Notes: generated from the letters alone by a model not told the origin. 64,000 nt of DNA from Symbiodinium natans (GCA_905221605.1 CAJNDS010001424.1:529450-593449); one strand, 5' to 3'. Counted from the first letter of the stretch, positions 1 to 11,726 are shown. A program made the numbers and translations.

Positions 1-69
1 TAGGGTTTAGGGTTTAGGGTTTAGGGTTTAGGGTTTAGGGTTTAGGGTTTAGGGTTTAGGGTTTAGGGT
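1..69 (+). repeat. Telomeric-type (TTTAGGG)n array at the window edge
   Basis: About ten perfect copies of the seven-base unit. Similar arrays recur every few hundred bases through the window in both orientations, so this is read as one more interstitial array and not as a chromosome end, although the left flank is not visible. The following 70-336 holds degenerate copies of the same unit and no exon that I can support; it is probably part of the intron before the first channel exon. Confidence 0.9.
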
Positions 70-336
70 TCGGTTCGTGTAAGAAGGGCTTCGGGTGGCA
101 GAAGGGCTTAGGCCTCATGTTTGTCATCTAAGCAGGGCCACAATCGGCTACAAGTTTTCATGGGTTAAAACCGAACTGAGGATACCCTTTAGGTTCCGAC
201 TTCTAAGCACACAGAAACCTCCCAGCAACGACACTAAAGCATCAACCCTCCTAAGCCCGAAGCCCTAAACCCTAAACCCTCCTAAACCCTAAACCCTAAA
301 CCCTAGCCCTAAACCCTAAACCCTCCGAAGCCCAAG

Positions 337-907
337 GTGTTTTGCGACCTCTGGTTCCTGATGGACCTCTTCCTGGTCTCGATCGGCATCCTGGCCCTGG
401 TCGTGTTCCCAGGCACGGGGGTGCTTGTATCCTGATCAGGACCCTCAACCCTAAACCCCTCAACGCCAACCCCTAAACCCCTAAACCCCCTAACCCCCAA
501 ACCCTAAACCCTGAATCCAAAACTCTAAGCCCCAAACCCTAAACCCCCTAACCCTAAATCCTAAACCCTAAACCCCTAAGGCCGTCGGAAGGTCACAGAA
601 ATGCCGAGCGTGGTCTTCTTACTGTTGGTTATAGGGAATGGGGGGGAATGCGGTACCCTATATAATCCCTTAAACGGGTATATATAGGGGGACGTAGGGT
701 ACCTCATTCCCTCATCCCTTACTAACCAACAGCAAGTCTTGTGTCACGCGCTGCCCTGCAGGCATCTTCACAATCGGACTCATTTCGCCCATCCAAGGCT
801 TCGGGGATCGGGGGAGCCAGGGCACAGGGTTAGGGTGTTTAGGGCTTTAGGGTTTAGGGTAGCAGCTATAATCGAGATGCAAGAATATTACAATATGCAT
901 ATGTATA

Positions 908-948
<41 letters not shown>

Positions 949-3900
949 CATGTTTACATAGCAATGTAGTACTTGCACGAGGAGACTAATTAGCATGGTG
1001 AATGGTGACGACAGCATGGTCGGTAGGAACGGTGAGCCTACTGATAAGAACCAAGAGAGGCCTATCAGATTTCAAAGCCCTTTAACCCTCAAGTGCGTGA
1101 ATCCTTCAGCATAGGAGTGGTGTAGCGAAACTCCTAAAAGTAAGGGGCTTCGCAGGGTGTGGGGTTTAGGGTTTAGGGATTAGGGTTTGGGGTTCTTCGT
1201 TGCTGTGGTGTGATGGAGGGTTCAGGGTTGGGGGGGGGGGGAGAGGTTGTGGTCACTTCTCTCTCTTATGGTCCGTTTTGGAGGGTTACTTGTGTAGGGC
1301 GGCCCCTAATTTTAGAGTACAGTGACCACTGACCGTATGTATGTACTACTCAACCCCGAAACTCGAAACCGTGGAGTGCTCTAGCCTTGCACCAAGAGTT
1401 GGTTTTGATTTGGTTTAGGGCTCAGGGGGCTTAAGGGCTCGCTCCACGGTTGTAAGGGTTTCAGATTTCAGGCGCTCAGAAAAAGGGTTTAGGGTTTAGG
1501 GTTTAGGGTTTAGGGTTTAGGGTTTAGGGTTTAGGGTTTAGGGTTTAGGGTTAGGAGGGTTTTAAGGGCTCAAGGCTCTTTCGGTTTTGAGCAGAGCCTC
1601 GAGCCCTGACCCTCAAGGACACGGCCTCACGTACTCCGCAACCCACGCGAACACACGAGAAAGTTGCACACACGGAGCCTAAACCCGAAACCCTAAACCC
1701 TAAACCCTAAACCCTAAACCCTAAACCGAGCAGCTCCTTGATCCATTCAGGTTTTGAGACCTTCTTGGTGGTCCGTGGACTGCGCTTGCTTCGACTGGTT
1801 CGGGCTCTGCGGACTTTCCGGTACTTCAAGATCATGTGGCGTCCCTTGCCTGCGGTTTCGGCAGTACCCTAAACCCTAAACCCTAAACCCCCAAACCCTA
1901 AACCCTAAACCCTAAGCCCTAAGCCCTAAGCCCTAAGCCCTAAGCCCTAAACCCTACCGGGAACCTGCAAGTACTGCCTTGAGGACTAAGCCCTAAGCCC
2001 TAAGCCCTAAGCCCTCAGCCCTAAGCACTAAGCCCTAAGCCCTAAGCCCTAAGCCCTATGAGCCCTAAGCCCTATAAGCCCTACCCAGGAACCTGCAAGT
2101 ACTGCCTTGAGGACTGGTCTATGCGCTGCTTTCCTGCGGTTCGACCATCCTCTCCACGACGTTATTGCCCCTTTTCTTGCAGGATTTCAAGGGTTCGCAG
2201 GGTTTGGGCTCTAGGGCTTAGGGCTTAGGGCTTAGGGCTTAGGGTTTAGGGTTTAGGGTTTAGGGTTTAGGGTTTAGGGTTTAGGGTTTAGGGTTTAGGG
2301 TTTAGGGTTTAGGGTTTAGGGTTTAGGGTTTAGGGATTAATCTCAAAGGTTCACAGGGTTTAGGGTTTAGGCTTGAGGGTTTCGAGAGCTGGTTGCAAAG
2401 GGTTTGTGGGCGTTTGGCATCGGCCTTAGCTTCGCATCCTGACCCACATACCCCAAGAGGTTTAGGGTTTAGGGTTTAGGGTTTAGGGTTTAGGGTTTAG
2501 GGTTTAGGGCCCAAGACCCTAAACCCCGTAAACCCTAAATCCTCAACCAATCTGTGCGGCCCAGGATTGTCATCTTCCTCTTCATCTGCGCATGCGTTGC
2601 CATTGAGGTCATCGCAAAGGACCAGTACCTGCTGGCGAATGAACCATGGCAGCCCTAGTTACTTCTAGCCCGATTTGCTAGTACCCCTAAACCCTGAACC
2701 CTAAACCCTAAACCCCAAGCGGCTCCTGTCAGATGTTTCACCTCATGGGCTTAGGGTTTAGGGTTTAGGGTTTACTTGGAGGTTCAGGGTACTTCGCCCC
2801 ATTTCTCATTGCACTTACAAGCCCCCTGCGTCCCCTAATTCCTCTTAAGTCCTCCAAGTAGGCTATAAGTCGGTATAATTGGGGTGATAAGTACCCATGA
2901 ACCTCCATGTACCGACCTCCGGCGGATCGAAAGGAGGAGATATATGGGGAGAGCAGACGCACTCGAATATGGGGAGTTTCCGCAGTTCGAGGTACCTTGT
3001 TGGGGGTCGTTCTTATAAGGGAATTTTGGGTCATTCTGGGTCCTTTAGTTTCGTAAACCACCATATAGCAGCAGGTTATGTCTGTCCCGCCTCCTTTAAA
3101 GAAGTTGCCCTGAGCCCCTGAACCCTAAATCTGAACCCTAAACCCAAAACCCAAAACCCTAAACCCTAAACCCTAAACCCTAAACCCTGAACCCTGAACC
3201 CTGAACCCTGAACCCTAATCCTCAGGAAGTCTCTGCCAAGATCATTGATGATCACTTTCTCGGGCTGTTCAAGGCTGCGTTGACCTTCCTCCAGCTGCTT
3301 GGAAGTATGTTGTTCAGGATCCCCAAACCCTAAACCGTAAACCCTAAACCCTAAACCCTAAACCCTAAACCCTAAACCCTGTTCAGGATCAGGCTGTCAA
3401 GTTTTGAGCATTTTGAGCATTTCGGGCCTCTGGGGTTTGAGGTTTGTTTTTGGGGTGTTCGTGAGTAAAGGGAGCTCGTCTGGGCTGAATCTTGGCCCCT
3501 AAACTGCCATAAACCCTAGAAAAAAGAACCGAAACCCCAAACCTAGAAAAAACCCTAAACCCTAAACCCTAAACCCTAAACCCTAAACCCTAAACCCTAA
3601 ACCCTAAACCCTAAACCCTAAACCCTAAACCCTAAACCCTAAACCCTAAACCCTAAACCCTAAGCCCTAAACAAAACCTACCTCCTCAGCTAGGTTCGTG
3701 ACGATGGATTCCATCGCATCCGTTTACTTCCCGCTGTTGCTTGGGCTGCCTTTATTTCCAGGTCTCGGTTTAGGGTTTAGGGTTTAGGGTTTTGGGTCTT
3801 GGGTCTTGGGTCTTGGGTCTTGGGTCTTGGGTTTTGGGTTTTGGGTTTGGGGGGTTTGGGGGGTTTGGGGGGTTTGGGGGGTTTGGGGGGTTTGGGGGGT

Positions 3901-6900
3901 TTGGGGGTATCGGGTTCGGCGCAGTCCTGGTGGTAAAAGGGGTCTAGGGTTTAGCGTTTGGGTTCAGAGGAGGTCTAAGGTTGAGGGGTTTAGGGTTGGA
4001 GCTCGGGTTTTACTCATTGAGGAGCCAGCAAGTGCAGTTTCAACAAACAGGGTTCCCGGCTTGGGGTTCACAGAGCTTAGGGCCTGGGGGCCCGAGCTGC
4101 TTTTTGAAGCCCAAGAAAGCACTGTAGCCCTCCACCCTCACAGGTCACCGGTTTAGGGTGTTAGGGCTTAGGGCTTAAGGCTTGGGGCTTCGGGCTTGTG
4201 ACTCCACACCCCAGACCCCCAAGCACCAACAACAAAAACGACGAGCGGTTTAGGGCTTAGGGCTTGAAGGGCGTTTTGGGGTTCAGGGTTTCAGGCAATT
4301 CGGCAGAATTTGGGCTGTAAACCCTAAACCCCGAAACGGCTTGGGGTTGCCAAAGATTCCTGGTCCCTCAGGCCCAGAAGCCCTAGTGGGTTTAGGGTTT
4401 AGGGTTTAGGGTTTAGGGTTTAGGGTTTAGGGTTTAGGGTTTAGGGTTTAGGACCCGACCCGCAACCGTAGGCCCTAATTAAAGCTTGCCACTAAGCCCC
4501 TAAACCCCAAGGCCTAGATACCCCTAAAGCCCGCGAACCCCAAAACTAGCCATAAAACCTCATAAGCCCCTAAAACCGTCCTAGGAACCCCGAAAACACT
4601 GAATCCCCAAAGGCCCACGCGCGTACAAACCCTAAACCGAACCCTAGACTCGACATAGCACCCGCCCTGCAGCCCCGCCCTAAAGCCGGAACCCCCCCTA
4701 CCCCCCCCCCCCCCCCCCTAAACCCTAAACCCTAAACCCTAAATCCCAAATCCCTAAACCCAAACTATACCCCTGAACCCCTGAACCCTTGAAATGTGAA
4801 AGGCTTATGCTGAAGCCCCAGCTGTTTGCGTTCTTTGCGCCCATCCTCATGTTCATCTCCATCGGCCTCATGAACCTGGTGCCTTTGGCCGAGCCCTAAA
4901 CCCTAAACCCTAAACCCTAAACCCTAAACTTTAAACCCTAAACCCTAAACCCTAAACCCTAAACCCTAAACCCTAAACCCTAAACCCTAAACCCTAAACC
5001 CTAAACCTGGTGACTGCGGAGTTCCTCTGCTGAGTGCTGAGGGTTCGGGTTTAGGGTTTCGGGTTTCGGGTTTAGGGTTTAGGGTTGAGGGGCACAGAAG
5101 TCTCCTTTGCTTGTGTTGCTTGTCGGGCGTTTCTTTCGAGGCCCAGGTGCAGCCGCCTATGTTTAGGGTTTAAGGTTTAGGGTTGTTTAAGTACGTACCC
5201 TACACGAGGTCATGACCTTTACTAAACCACGGATACCCACTTACAACCCCACGCCACAAGTATTTGACCTAATGTAGTGTACGAGGTCATGACCTTTTCT
5301 AAAGAACCGCAGGTACCCCACTTACAACCCTACACTACAAGTATGCATACCCCACTTACAACCCTACATTACAAGTATTCTTACCCCACGACTTAAAACC
5401 CTACATTACAAGCATTCTTACCCCACGACCTCCAACCCTACATTACAAGTATTCATGAACCGGCCAAGTATGGCACACCTGCTGAGGTAACGGCCGCATT
5501 AGTGGAGAACGCGATGGAGCAGACCGCGGTGCAAGCCGAGGCCGAAGGTTCAGTATTATTATTATTATTATTATTATTATTTCTATTCTATATTATTATT
5601 ATTATGGTTATTATGATTAGTACTATGGCCTCATTTTACCTTATTGTTATTGTTCTTGCTGTTGTTTTTGTTATTGTTCTTGTTATTGATATTTGTACTT
5701 TTTTGGAGAGGCGCTCCCACTCTAAGCCCTACTCCCTGAAACGAGACGCGGCTTTCTGGCTGGCAGAATTCTGAGAGCCGACACGACGCCTGAAAGCTCA
5801 AAACCATGGTCCAGCTTACATTATGGGGTTCTTAAGGGGCGGGGGTTTACGGGGGGGTGTTTAACCCAAGGTTCCTTAATGCTCCCCACTACTCCCTGAG
5901 CTTCCCAAAGGTTCTCTGGGTACCCCCCCCCCCCCCCCCAAGAACTTCCCCCCCTTAAGAACCCCACAATTAGAGCGAGTCAGCCTGCACCGTGAACCCT
6001 CTGCCCCTACCTGCTCGTCTGCAAGCACGGCTCAGGAGGACAAAAAAGAGCTGCAGCAGCAACTCAAGCGAGCCGCTGGAATGCAAGGGCAGTTGGGGAC
6101 CTTCAGGTATTCGGTTTTGCGGTTTAGGGTTTAGGGTTTAGGGTTTAGGGGTATCTAAAGCTTAGGGGTTTTAATGAGAGGAGTTTTGGGCAATCACAGA
6201 AGATTCTATCCTGGTGAGGTTTCAGAGCATGTGGGTATTTCCCAAATAGGGGTATATACCCCGTTTGTTCTTCCAAATGGAATAGAATCCCCTTAAAGGC
6301 ACCCCCCAAAAAGGTACCCCTATTCTCGGAAACCCCCCATGCGGCTTCGGTTGCCAAACGGCATATCCCCAGAAACTCCAAAACCCCTTAATTAAGGAAT
6401 ATACCTTAAATCAGATCAGGGTTCCGAGTATAATCTAAGGGAGATTCTCCTAAACCCTAAACCCTAAACCCTAAACCCTAAACCCTAAACCCTAAACCCT
6501 AAGCCCTAAGCCCTAAGCCCTATTCCTTAGCCAAGGGTTTTTTTGGGAGTCTCTGGGTATCGTGCCAGGCCATTCCGGCACTGATCGACGTGTTCCGCGA
6601 TTTAGACACCGACAAGAATGGCATGCTCACCTACGAGGACATCTGGTAAGAAATGCGCAGGGGAAACGTTTAGGAGCACATCGAGTCGTGCTAGCCAATG
6701 TGTGAGTTTAGGGTTTAGGGTTGAGGGTTTAGGGTTTAGGGTTTAGGCTTGTCTCTTGGTCAACTTAGCTACCCCGCCGGCAAATTTGTCCGCTTTGGAT
6801 GTCGTCGCGGCAGGCAGCGCTAAAGTTGCTAAAGTTCACAAAGCCTCAGGACCCAGATAATTGGAACCCTAATATGAGTTAAGGTATATTCCTTAATTAA

Positions 6901-9900
6901 GGGGTTTTGGAGTTTCTGGGGACATCACCGGATCCACAGAACAGATTTGGTGCTAGGTAATGTGTTTTTTTTAAGGGAAGGGGTTCAACCCCTATAAACC
7001 CGGAACCCACCCTAAACCCTAAACCCTAAACCCGAAACCCTAAACCCTAAACCCGAAACCCATCAGATTCTAGAGAGCCAGGAGTTGGAGGGAGTTCCGA
7101 TGGAGGACTTCGTGCCTGGACGGCTATTGGAGTCGATCCATGTGGCCCCGCACTCAGGGCCGACGGGGATGAATATATCTGAAATCCTAAACCTAAACCC
7201 TAAACCCTAAACCCTAAACCCTAAACCCTAAACCCTAAACCCCAAACCCCAAACCCTAAACCCTAAACCCCAAACCCCAAACCCCAAACCCCAAACCCCA
7301 AACCCTAAACCCTAAACCCTAAACCCTAAACCCTAAACCCTAACCCTAAACCCTAAACCCTAAATCTGTAGGGTAGGGGTTTAGCGTTCAGGCCAAAGCT
7401 AGGTTTAGGGTTGAGGGGTTTACCAGGGCTTGCAGGGGCCTGAATATTTAGAATAGGGTTTTGGGGGTTATTATAGTAGAATTACGAAGGGACCCAAGGG
7501 AATACAGTTAGTAATTGCTGCGACGACTATAGTGCACCTCCCGTACTGAATGTTTCCAAAGACAAGGACATTCTGTTGTAGGTGTACGTGCAAAAAGGCT
7601 TCTAGAATACATGACTTAACAAAACATAAAGCAACACCGTCTCGTCCAATACGACATAGTACAGCTTAGCAAGTAAAGTAACAGACTGTAGTAAAACACA
7701 CACACATATATATATATGTATACATATGTATGCATATGTATATATATATGCATATATATATATATACATATGTATATAAGAGGGCTGAGGTTTGGGGGAG
7801 CGCATGTGGCGAGCAACATGAAACTCGGCCTTCGGTTTAGGGTTTAGGGTTTGGGGGTTGGGGTTTAGGGGTTTAGGAGGGTTTTAGGAGTTTAGGGGTT
7901 TAGGGGTTTAGGGGTTTAGGGGTTTAGGGGTTTAGGGGTTCAGCATTCCGGCAACGCCCTCAGTCCGGCTGCAAAAAGGGGTTTAGGGGTTTAGGGGTTT
8001 TGGGGTTTAGGGGTTTAGGGGTTTAGGGGTTTGGGGTTTAAGGTTCGGGGGTTGAATCTGCTGCGGGGCACGTGATGGCTTCGAAGAAGGTCGATAGCTC
8101 ACATCACCAATGGCTCAGATTTTTCTTTCCCAATGACTATCTCTTACACCCTAATTCCTAGACTTACACCCTTGGTGATTTGCGGGCGTCAAAAAAGCCA
8201 GAAAACCCCTGGGTTTCCCTAGCAAGTATATTCTTTAACTGTAGTGCTCCGCCCCCGAAGTTGGAGCAGCTCGCATTTTCAACTGGTCGGGCCAAATTGG
8301 AGGCAGCTGCCCGAATTCTGAAAAAGGACAGCTATGCGGGTGGCCACAAAAATAACCTAAACCTTAAATTTACCCTAAACCCTAAACCCTAAACCCTAAA
8401 CCCTAAACTCCCAAGGAGACCATGGCAGACTTCTTCCACTACTTGGACGTCGATGGCTCGGGCAACGTGCTGCTTGCCTACATGGGTACTTCCGCTTAAA
8501 CCCAGCTTGTCAGCTGTTTAGACAAATAACTTGAAAAACTCAGAATGAGACTGCATACAGTTTCTATTTATTTCGTCTTGAGGATTTAGGGTTTAGGGTT
8601 TAGGGTTACCCAATAAGTGCACGCACCCACAATGCATCCTTGAACCAGAGACATGGATACCGCAATGCGGGAGTAAATTATAGAGCACAGACTCCAAAGC
8701 AACTCGAACCTTCCCAGAGACTCCAAAACCCCTTAAGGAATATCCCTTAAATGATACTAGGAAGCGAAATATGATTTAAGGTATATTCCTGAATTAAGGG
8801 GTTTGGGAGTTTATGATTCGGCACCGGTTGCCCCACCATCTTCATCCCCATCGGCCTGAATCCAACAACCCAAGCAGTCCCATACGCAAACTCCCGCAAA
8901 TCCTAAGCCCCTAAACCCTAGACCCTAAACCCGAAACCCTAATCCTAAACCCCAATCCTAAACCCTAAACCCTAAACCCTAAACCCTAAACCCAGGAGCC
9001 AGACTGAGTTCGTTGAGGGGCTGCTGAACCTGTGTCTCCAGGACTCGAACCCTGTGTGGAGGGTTTAGGGTTTAGGGTTTTGGTTTCGAAATTAGGGGTA
9101 CCTTATTGGGGTCCTTAGTATTCGGGGATCCTACTACTTGGGGCTCTATGTTAGGGGTCCCTCACTATCGTAAACCCCCATATACCTTTGAGCCCAACTT
9201 AGAAACACAAACTGGTGTCTTGGGTTTCTGAACTGGGTCCTGTAGGGGCTAGGGTTTAGGGTTTAGGGTTTAGGGTTTAGGGTTTAGGGGGGTAGCCACG
9301 GGCTAGGGTCTGAGAGTGTTGCTAAGACTTTCCGGCCAGGACATCATCGCCCGGATGCAAAAAGGGTTTAGGGTTTAGGTTCTTAAGGTAAGCCCTGATA
9401 TCGGTGCGGCGCGCCCAGCCGTGCCGGAGGTCAAATTCGAGCTTTTCTCCCGATGACTGTTCTGACCAGGAATAACAAAAACAAGCTCCAACGTCGAACA
9501 AACTGGAAATGGCTGAAGACAGGCCCTGAACCCTAAACCCTAAACCCTAAACCCTAAACCCTAAAAGATGCGTTGAGCAGGGTTGAACGCTGACTCCTGC
9601 TGTCCCAGGGCGTCCGATGGCCTCATTTTCTCAGCATTGTCGTGAGATCCTAATCTGGGGGTGGGAAGAATTGCTAGCAATATTCCCTTATGGTCCCTTT
9701 ATACTTGGTAGCCCACTGGTACCCTTTACCCTTCGTTTGGTTCTGGGTTCCCTTATAAAGTAACCAACCAAAAAAGGGTGCCCTTATTAAAAGATTGTTA
9801 CTGGGCTACCAAGTATAAGTAACATATAATAACCCCCTGGCCCCCATTCTAATCATCCAGGCCCCTGTATTAAACCCTACACACCTGTTCGTTGTGGACA

Positions 9901-11443
9901 ACCCTACTTAGCGAGCCACTCGGCCATGCAAAACCAAGGAATCTCATGAGTTGAGTTCTTGGCCTTGGAGTACTATACTTTAATATGTGTTTGGTTCTGG
10001 ATTCCTATTATAGCTACTTATACCTAAAGAGTATGTATCTTTTTCCAGGGTGTACTGCAAAGTAGGGAGTTTTCTTTGACAGGACGTGCCCATCTGGACC
10101 ATTCAGACATTGAAGCTACTCCGGCGTGCCTCGGCAGTAGCTGCAAGTATCTCGAGCCACGGGGGTTTTAGGCAATAGGTTTTTGTTGCCCCTGGTTCTC
10201 AAGGGACTAAAGGAGGGACCCTGAAATAGGGACCTCAGGGATTATTGAGGGGCTACTTAGGTACATAGGTACAGGGTGGGGCCCCCTAGTTATAAGTAGA
10301 GTTATAAGGGCCCTAAATTGGGTTATAAGGACCCTAAGTTAGGTTATAAGTCCCTTAACTACAGTTAGTATAGTAAGGGGGCCCCACCCTGTAGAAGGGA
10401 TATAGGGGTTATATTTAGGGGAATGAGATTAAGGGCCCCTTCTAGGGGTCCCTCCTTGTACCCCTTAATGTTCTCCCTAAACCCTAAACCCTAAACCCTA
10501 AACCCTAAACCCTAAACCCTAAACCCTAAACCTTCTGCCTTAGATTTCGTTGAGCATCTAGTCCGATGAAGGCCACGCAGCCGCTACAACGGGTTTGTGA
10601 TCGATACAAAGCCCTGCAAAAGCCCTTTCCAAAGTGATTGCAATCACGGCCGAGGAGGAAGGTGGTTTGGGGTTTGGGGTTTGGGGTTTGGGGTTTAGGG
10701 CCCAAGTCGGGGTTTGGGGCTTATCGGGTGCAGGGTGGAATCTGGAGCGCGTGCGCATGGACTGTTTCATTGGCTCTGTTGCGCCTTAGCGCATTCCTTC
10801 TGTCCATGCGCCTCTCTGTGCCAGGCATTCACGAGGAAGCCGCTCGGCTCACGCTAGTGGTTGTTTCGTTCCACGGACCCTAAACTCTAAAGCCTGGTGC
10901 GCAGCTGGCAGATCCTGGCTGTTTCCATAGCTTGTGCTGGACATTTCACAGGGGTGGGGGGGTGGGGGGGTGGAGGGTTGTTCTACATGAGGGCCACTTT
11001 TTGCCAGACTCTCTTTTCAGATTGAGAAGGTCTATTATACACAAAGTGCACTCATCAAAACAAGTAGAACTGAGGGGCCCGCTTTAGATCAACCACTTCC
11101 GGTGTCGAGATTTGGGTTTAGGGTTTAGGGTTTAGGGTTTAGGGTTTAGGGAGATTTGGCTTTGTTGTGGTACTCTTGAACTTCTCCGCGCAGTCACTGG
11201 CGCACGCATCATGTCCGTGTCGGGTTGCTGCCGTTGGGTGCTTGAAGGTTCATGGGCACTTCTAGGTAGAGTACGTTTGGTAACTATGGTTGTAACCTTA
11301 CTTCTACCCCTACTTTTAGCTGCCCATGAACCCGAAACCCTAAACCCTAAACCCTAAAACCTAAACCCTAAACCCTAAAGCACTCGGGACTGCAGGTGGA
11401 GCACGTGCACAGGGAAATCTCTGCACTGAAGCAGCCAAGATGA
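337..11443 (+). CDS. One-domain voltage-gated cation channel with EF hands (5' end outside the window)
   Basis: Fifteen exons: 337-412, 1751-1840, 2112-2157, 2565-2640, 3226-3293, 3694-3732, 4803-4878, 5487-5543, 6036-6071, 6569-6637, 7082-7102, 8416-8468, 8996-9041, 10083-10133, 11396-11443 (TGA). All phases agree and give 283 residues. In order they encode S3, an S4 with Arg at every third position (RGLRLLRLVRALR), S5, a pore loop around FVTMDSIASVYFPL, S6 ending GLMNLVTA, an acidic-basic helix, EF hand 1 (DTDKNGMLTYEE), EF hand 2 (DVDGSGNVSQTE) followed by FVEGLLNLCLQD, and a short helical tail. This matches the single-domain voltage-gated cation channels with C-terminal EF hands that are abundant in dinoflagellates: a plasma-membrane channel whose gating may respond to Ca2+. 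S1, S2 and the start lie left of the window. Donors are GC or GA except two GT; every acceptor is AG followed by G. Ion selectivity is not predicted. Confidence 0.8.
622..732. mobile_element. Family C hairpin element (introner-like)
   Basis: Imperfect inverted repeat: CTGTTGGTTATAGGGAATG at the left and ATCCCTTACTAACCAACAG at the right. It lies in the S3-S4 intron of the channel gene. Other family C copies are at 12,879-12,966, 21,811-22,002, 24,691-24,786 and 28,912-29,140. Confidence 0.75.
2228..2336 (+). repeat. Telomeric-type array in a channel intron
   Basis: The first units read TTAGGGC and later ones TTTAGGG, about fifteen in all. The array fills part of the intron between the two S5 exons. 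Similar long arrays lie at 1485-1552, 3549-3663, 4390-4451, 4896-5005 and 7195-7365, all inside introns of the same gene. Confidence 0.9.
3796..3908 (+). repeat. Variant telomeric-like tandem arrays
   Basis: Two neighbouring blocks of changed units: about five copies of TTGGGTC, then about six copies of TTTGGGGGG-type units. Each block is internally uniform, so it probably arose by local tandem copying, not by one shared mutation process. Confidence 0.8.
5195..5455. repeat. Complex tandem repeat in a channel intron
   Basis: A unit containing ACGAGGTCATGACCTTT occurs twice, followed by four to five shorter units built on CCCTACATTACAAGTATTC. It lies just before the post-S6 exon at 5487. It has no coding potential and may be a decayed, tandemly copied hairpin element. 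Confidence 0.7.
5821..5970. mobile_element. Family I hairpin element
   Basis: Terminal inverted repeats TTATGGGGTTCTTAAGGGG and its complement at the right end. The inside is C-rich and includes a run of C around 5922-5939. A degenerate relative lies around 52,995-53,145. Confidence 0.65.
6225..6342. mobile_element. Family H hairpin element
   Basis: The left end ATGTGGGTATTTCCCAAATA pairs with TATTCTCGGAAACCCCCCAT at the right. Relatives lie at about 48,866-48,960 and 55,669-55,776. The copy sits between two inverted partial copies of family G (about 6,360-6,415 and 6,880-6,925). Confidence 0.6.
8721..8810. mobile_element. Family G hairpin element
   Basis: A palindrome of about 90 bases: CTCCAAAACCCCTTAAGGAA at the left and its approximate complement ending GGGGTTTGGGAG at the right. 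It is in a channel intron. Half copies are at about 6,360-6,415, 6,880-6,925 and 11,540-11,610. Confidence 0.65.
9704..9813. mobile_element. Family F hairpin element
   Basis: Inverted ends CTTGGTAGCCCACTGGTA and TTACTGGGCTACCAAG. Other copies are at 20,177-20,293, 20,722-20,835 and 44,754-45,043; the last one exactly forms an intron of the BTB gene. Confidence 0.75.
9965..10064. mobile_element. Family N element
   Basis: Shares an extended sequence (GGAGTACTATACTT, then GTAGCTACTTATACCTA, then CAGGG and AAAGTAGGG) with 31,014-31,120. It ends just before the acceptor of the channel exon at 10,083. Confidence 0.6.
10201..10460. mobile_element. Family E hairpin element with a family D copy inside
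   Basis: The outer element pairs ACTAAAGGAGGGACCC with GGGGTCCCTCCTT. A second copy of the same family is at 14,262-14,453, where the middle is an AT-rich simple repeat. Here the middle is occupied by the 124-base family D element at 10,271-10,394. Confidence 0.7.
10271..10394 (-). mobile_element. Family D hairpin element, copy 1 (inverted)
   Basis: A 124-base element with long inverted ends (ACAGGGTGGGGCCCCCTA). By eye it is the exact reverse complement of the copies at 25,345-25,468 and 42,677-42,800. Confidence 0.9.
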
Positions 11444-11726
11444 CAGCGTCTCCCATATTGCAAGACACGCCCAGCGAGCCCAGTACTCCTTAAGTATGGA
11501 TTTGGGGTTTAGGGTTTAGGTTTTAGGGTTTAGGAATCTACCCCCTTAAGGAATGTACCTTAAACTTCATAAACGCCCCCAACTCCCCTTAAACTCCCAA
11601 CTCCTCCCCTAAACCTTGAACTGTGCAGGGGTTCTTCTGGTCCCTTCCTTCGTTAAGGGGTCTTGGGCTCCTGAGATCTTTGTATGTCATTTAATCTCAA
11701 CCGGGTCAATACCGTTGAAAATTGTG

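Noticed and set aside
1-69. True chromosome end
   Set aside because: Identical arrays occur throughout the window inside introns and the channel gene is cut by the left edge, so sequence must continue to the left.
3806-4156. Open frame of 116 codons rich in WGVWGVWGV
   Set aside because: It is a translation of the variant telomeric array TTTGGGGGG and its flank; no protein family.
5502-5774. Open frame with a long hydrophobic stretch (LLLLLLLLF)
   Set aside because: It continues the true post-S6 exon (to 5,543) into an ATT microsatellite; the hydrophobic part is repeat translation.
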